Source: an uncultured Bacillota bacterium (lineage in GTDB: Bacteria; Bacillota_I; Bacilli_A; RF39; UBA660). Taken from it: a DNA stretch of 7,665 bases. Positions 6,219-7,665 of this stretch are shown piece after piece. The translations under genes were made by a program, and so were the position numbers. Each line of letters opens with the position of its first letter. The first letter of the stretch is position 1. The notes below the pieces were generated by a model that was not told the origin of the DNA, searched no databases, and saw only the letters and a list, made by a program, of their open reading frames with translations. The stretch is from positions 1 through 7,665 of the forward strand of contig CAMOVA010000035.1 of assembly GCA_946626905.1 (NCBI GenBank), in the 5' to 3' direction.

Positions 6219-7103
6219 ATGGTTATATGTATAGTAGGTCCAACGGGAGTAGGTAAAACAAAACTAAGTGTAGAATTAGCTAAAATATTTAATGGTGAGA
6301 TTATAAATGCAGATTCAACACAAGTATACAAAGAACTTGATATAGCAACAGCAAAAGTAACAGAAGAAGAAAAAGAAGGTATTCCTCATCATTTATTTGA
6401 TATTAAAAATATAGATGAAGATTATACTGTGTATGATTATCAACATGATGCTAGAGCTAAAATAGATGAAATTTTAAAAAAAGGTAAAATGCCTATACTA
6501 GTAGGTGGTACAGGTTTATATATTAAAGCTTGTTTATATGATTATAAATTTGAAGAAGAATCTAAAAAAAGAGACTATAAAAATTATAGTGATGAAGAAT
6601 TATATAAATTATTATTAACTGTAGATAAAGATACAACTATTCATAAAAATAATCGCAAAAGAGTAGAAAGAGCTTTAGATTATTATTATGAAAATAATGA
6701 ACCAATAAGTAAAAAAGAAAAAACTGATAAATTACTTTATGATACTATTTTTATAGGTCTTACTACTGATAGAGAAAATCTATATGATAGAATTAATAAA
6801 AGAGTAGATATCATGGTTAAAGATGGAATGTTAGAAGAAGCTAAAAAAATATATGAATCAAATATTCGTTCAAAAGCTGTTCTAACACCTATTGGTTATA
6901 AAGAATTGTTTCCTTATTTTGAAGGTAAAGAAGATTTAGATTCTTGTTTAGATTTAATTAAACAAAACAGTAGAAGATACGCTAAAAGACAATATACATG
7001 GAATAATCATCAAATACCAGTTACTTGGTTTAATACTAATTATGATGATTTTAATAAAACAGTAAATGAAGTAAAAGAATATATAGAAGGAGTGATAAAA
7101 TGA
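6219..7103 (+). CDS. miaA: tRNA dimethylallyltransferase
   Basis: MiaA transfers the dimethylallyl group of DMAPP to N6 of A37 in tRNAs that read codons starting with U, which improves codon pairing and frame keeping. The 294 residues are near the family length, with a short N-terminus. The P-loop is GPTGVGKT (7-14). NADSTQVYKELDIATAK (30-46) has the catalytic-site D32, S33 and Q35, with Thr where Met is usual. GIPHHLFDI (54-62), ILVGGTGLYIKA (93-104), HKNNRKRVERAL (142-153), PIGYKEL (224-230) and KQNSRRYAKRQYTW (248-261) are all standard blocks. The insertion domain that grips the anticodon stem (about 110-140) is shorter and lysine rich. The gene is translationally linked at both ends: four bases after the HExxH pair, and its TGA overlaps the deoD ATG (7100-7103). 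Confidence 0.97.
   Translation: MVICIVGPTGVGKTKLSVELAKIFNGEIINADSTQVYKELDIATAKVTEEEKEGIPHHLFDIKNIDEDYTVYDYQHDARAKIDEILKKGKMPILVGGTGLYIKACLYDYKFEEESKKRDYKNYSDEELYKLLLTVDKDTTIHKNNRKRVERALDYYYENNEPISKKEKTDKLLYDTIFIGLTTDRENLYDRINKRVDIMVKDGMLEEAKKIYESNIRSKAVLTPIGYKELFPYFEGKEDLDSCLDLIKQNSRRYAKRQYTWNNHQIPVTWFNTNYDDFNKTVNEVKEYIEGVIK
7090..7097 (+). promoter_or_regulatory. Ribosome site of deoD inside the miaA 3' end
   Basis: GGAGTGAT lies in the last miaA codons, two bases before the overlapping ATGA. It is the same GGAGTGAT core used by cysS and queA. It supports the deoD start at 7100 rather than an internal Met. Confidence 0.7.
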
Positions 7104-7665
7104 CACCACATAACGAAGCAAATATTAATGATATAGCAAGTACTGTATTAATGCCAGGTGATCCATTAAGAGCTAAATATATAGCTACTAAATTTTTAGA
7201 AAATGCAAAATTAGTTAATCAAGTAAGAGGAATGTATGCATATACAGGCACTTATAAAAATAAGGAAGTAACTGTAATGGCTAGTGGTATGGGGATGCCA
7301 AGTATTGGAATATATTCTTATGAATTATATAAATTTTATAATGTAGAAAATATTATTAGAATAGGTTCAGCTGGTTCATATTCTAATGATTTACACATTT
7401 ATGATGTTGTATTAGCGACTTCTGCTTATTCAGAATCTAGCTATGCTTTAACTCAAAATAATTGTAAAGAAAATATTTTATATCCAAGTAGTGAACTTAA
7501 TAATGTTATAAAAGATACAGCTAATTCTTTAAATATGAAAATTAATGAAACTGCTATACATAGTAGTGATGTTTTTTATAAAAATGATAATAATTATCAA
7601 GAATTGGTAAATAAATATAATGTAAAAGCTGTTGAAATGGAATCATTCGCATTATTCCATAATGC
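7100..7665 (+). CDS. deoD: Purine nucleoside phosphorylase DeoD-type, 3' end beyond window
   Basis: DeoD splits purine (deoxy)ribonucleosides with phosphate to the free base and (deoxy)ribose-1-phosphate, for salvage and for using nucleosides as carbon. The window holds the first 188 codons plus two bases of an expected ~235. It opens MTPHNEAN with H4, then MPGDPLRAKYI (18-28) with G20 and R24. VRGM supplies R43, which is given to the neighbouring subunit's site in the hexamer. RIGSAG (87-92) supplies phosphate-binding R87 and S90. VEME (178-181) supplies E179, M180 and E181, which hold the ribose. These fall at exactly the E. coli DeoD numbers. The base-binding Asp204 and Arg217 lie past the right edge and cannot be checked. 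SAG replaces the E. coli SCG. The reading frame is open to the window end, and the start overlaps miaA by ATGA. Confidence 0.96.
   Translation, partial: MTPHNEANINDIASTVLMPGDPLRAKYIATKFLENAKLVNQVRGMYAYTGTYKNKEVTVMASGMGMPSIGIYSYELYKFYNVENIIRIGSAGSYSNDLHIYDVVLATSAYSESSYALTQNNCKENILYPSSELNNVIKDTANSLNMKINETAIHSSDVFYKNDNNYQELVNKYNVKAVEMESFALFHN

Noticed and set aside
5230..6290. Possible Mycoplasma-type code, with the TGA stops of the HExxH genes read as Trp
   Set aside because: No TGA occurs inside any conserved gene, and conserved Trp residues in cysS, queA and miaA are all TGG. Read-through of the first gene would hit TAG at once, and read-through of the second would run out of frame into miaA.

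Overview
This window looks like a piece of chromosome from a very AT-rich Gram-positive bacterium, probably Bacillota (an uncultured Bacilli, Erysipelotrichia or RF39-like gut lineage, or a Clostridia relative). The signs are AT-ending codons, AGA as the main arginine codon, strong Shine-Dalgarno sites of the GGAGTGAT/GGTGAT type, and the ruvA-ruvB-queA gene order. UGA is a stop here and Trp is always UGG, so this is the standard bacterial code rather than the Mycoplasma code. I see no phage, insertion sequence, CRISPR or other mobile signature.

Layout. Positions 1-67 hold a tRNA with anticodon CAU on the minus strand, cut at its 3' end by the window edge. Positions 68-176 are a divergent control region with one promoter firing left into the tRNA and one firing right into cysS. 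cysS (177-1580) is followed by an intrinsic terminator (1591-1620), so it is probably transcribed alone. A second promoter, with an extended -10 at 1628-1636, starts a tightly packed run of seven genes that continues past the right edge: ruvA, ruvB, queA, two unnamed HExxH proteins, miaA and a partial deoD. Gaps are 4-10 bases, or a 4-base ATGA overlap, and ribosome sites sit on or beside the upstream stop codon.

How the genes fit together. RuvA and RuvB form the Holliday-junction branch-migration motor. QueA makes epoxyqueuosine and MiaA adds isopentenyl to A37, so both modify tRNA anticodon loops. DeoD is a purine nucleoside phosphorylase for nucleoside salvage. CysS charges tRNA-Cys. The CAU tRNA may need TilS modification if it is the Ile2 species.

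The unusual part is the pair of adjacent paralogous proteins (323 and 325 residues) between queA and miaA, at the place where tgt often follows queA in Bacillota. Each has a HExxH zinc motif, a downstream E-x(6)-E helix and a C-terminal RY-x2-G motif, which together resemble a shrunken M3 (oligoendopeptidase F / thimet) catalytic half. The two are strongly diverged from each other. Their role is unknown.
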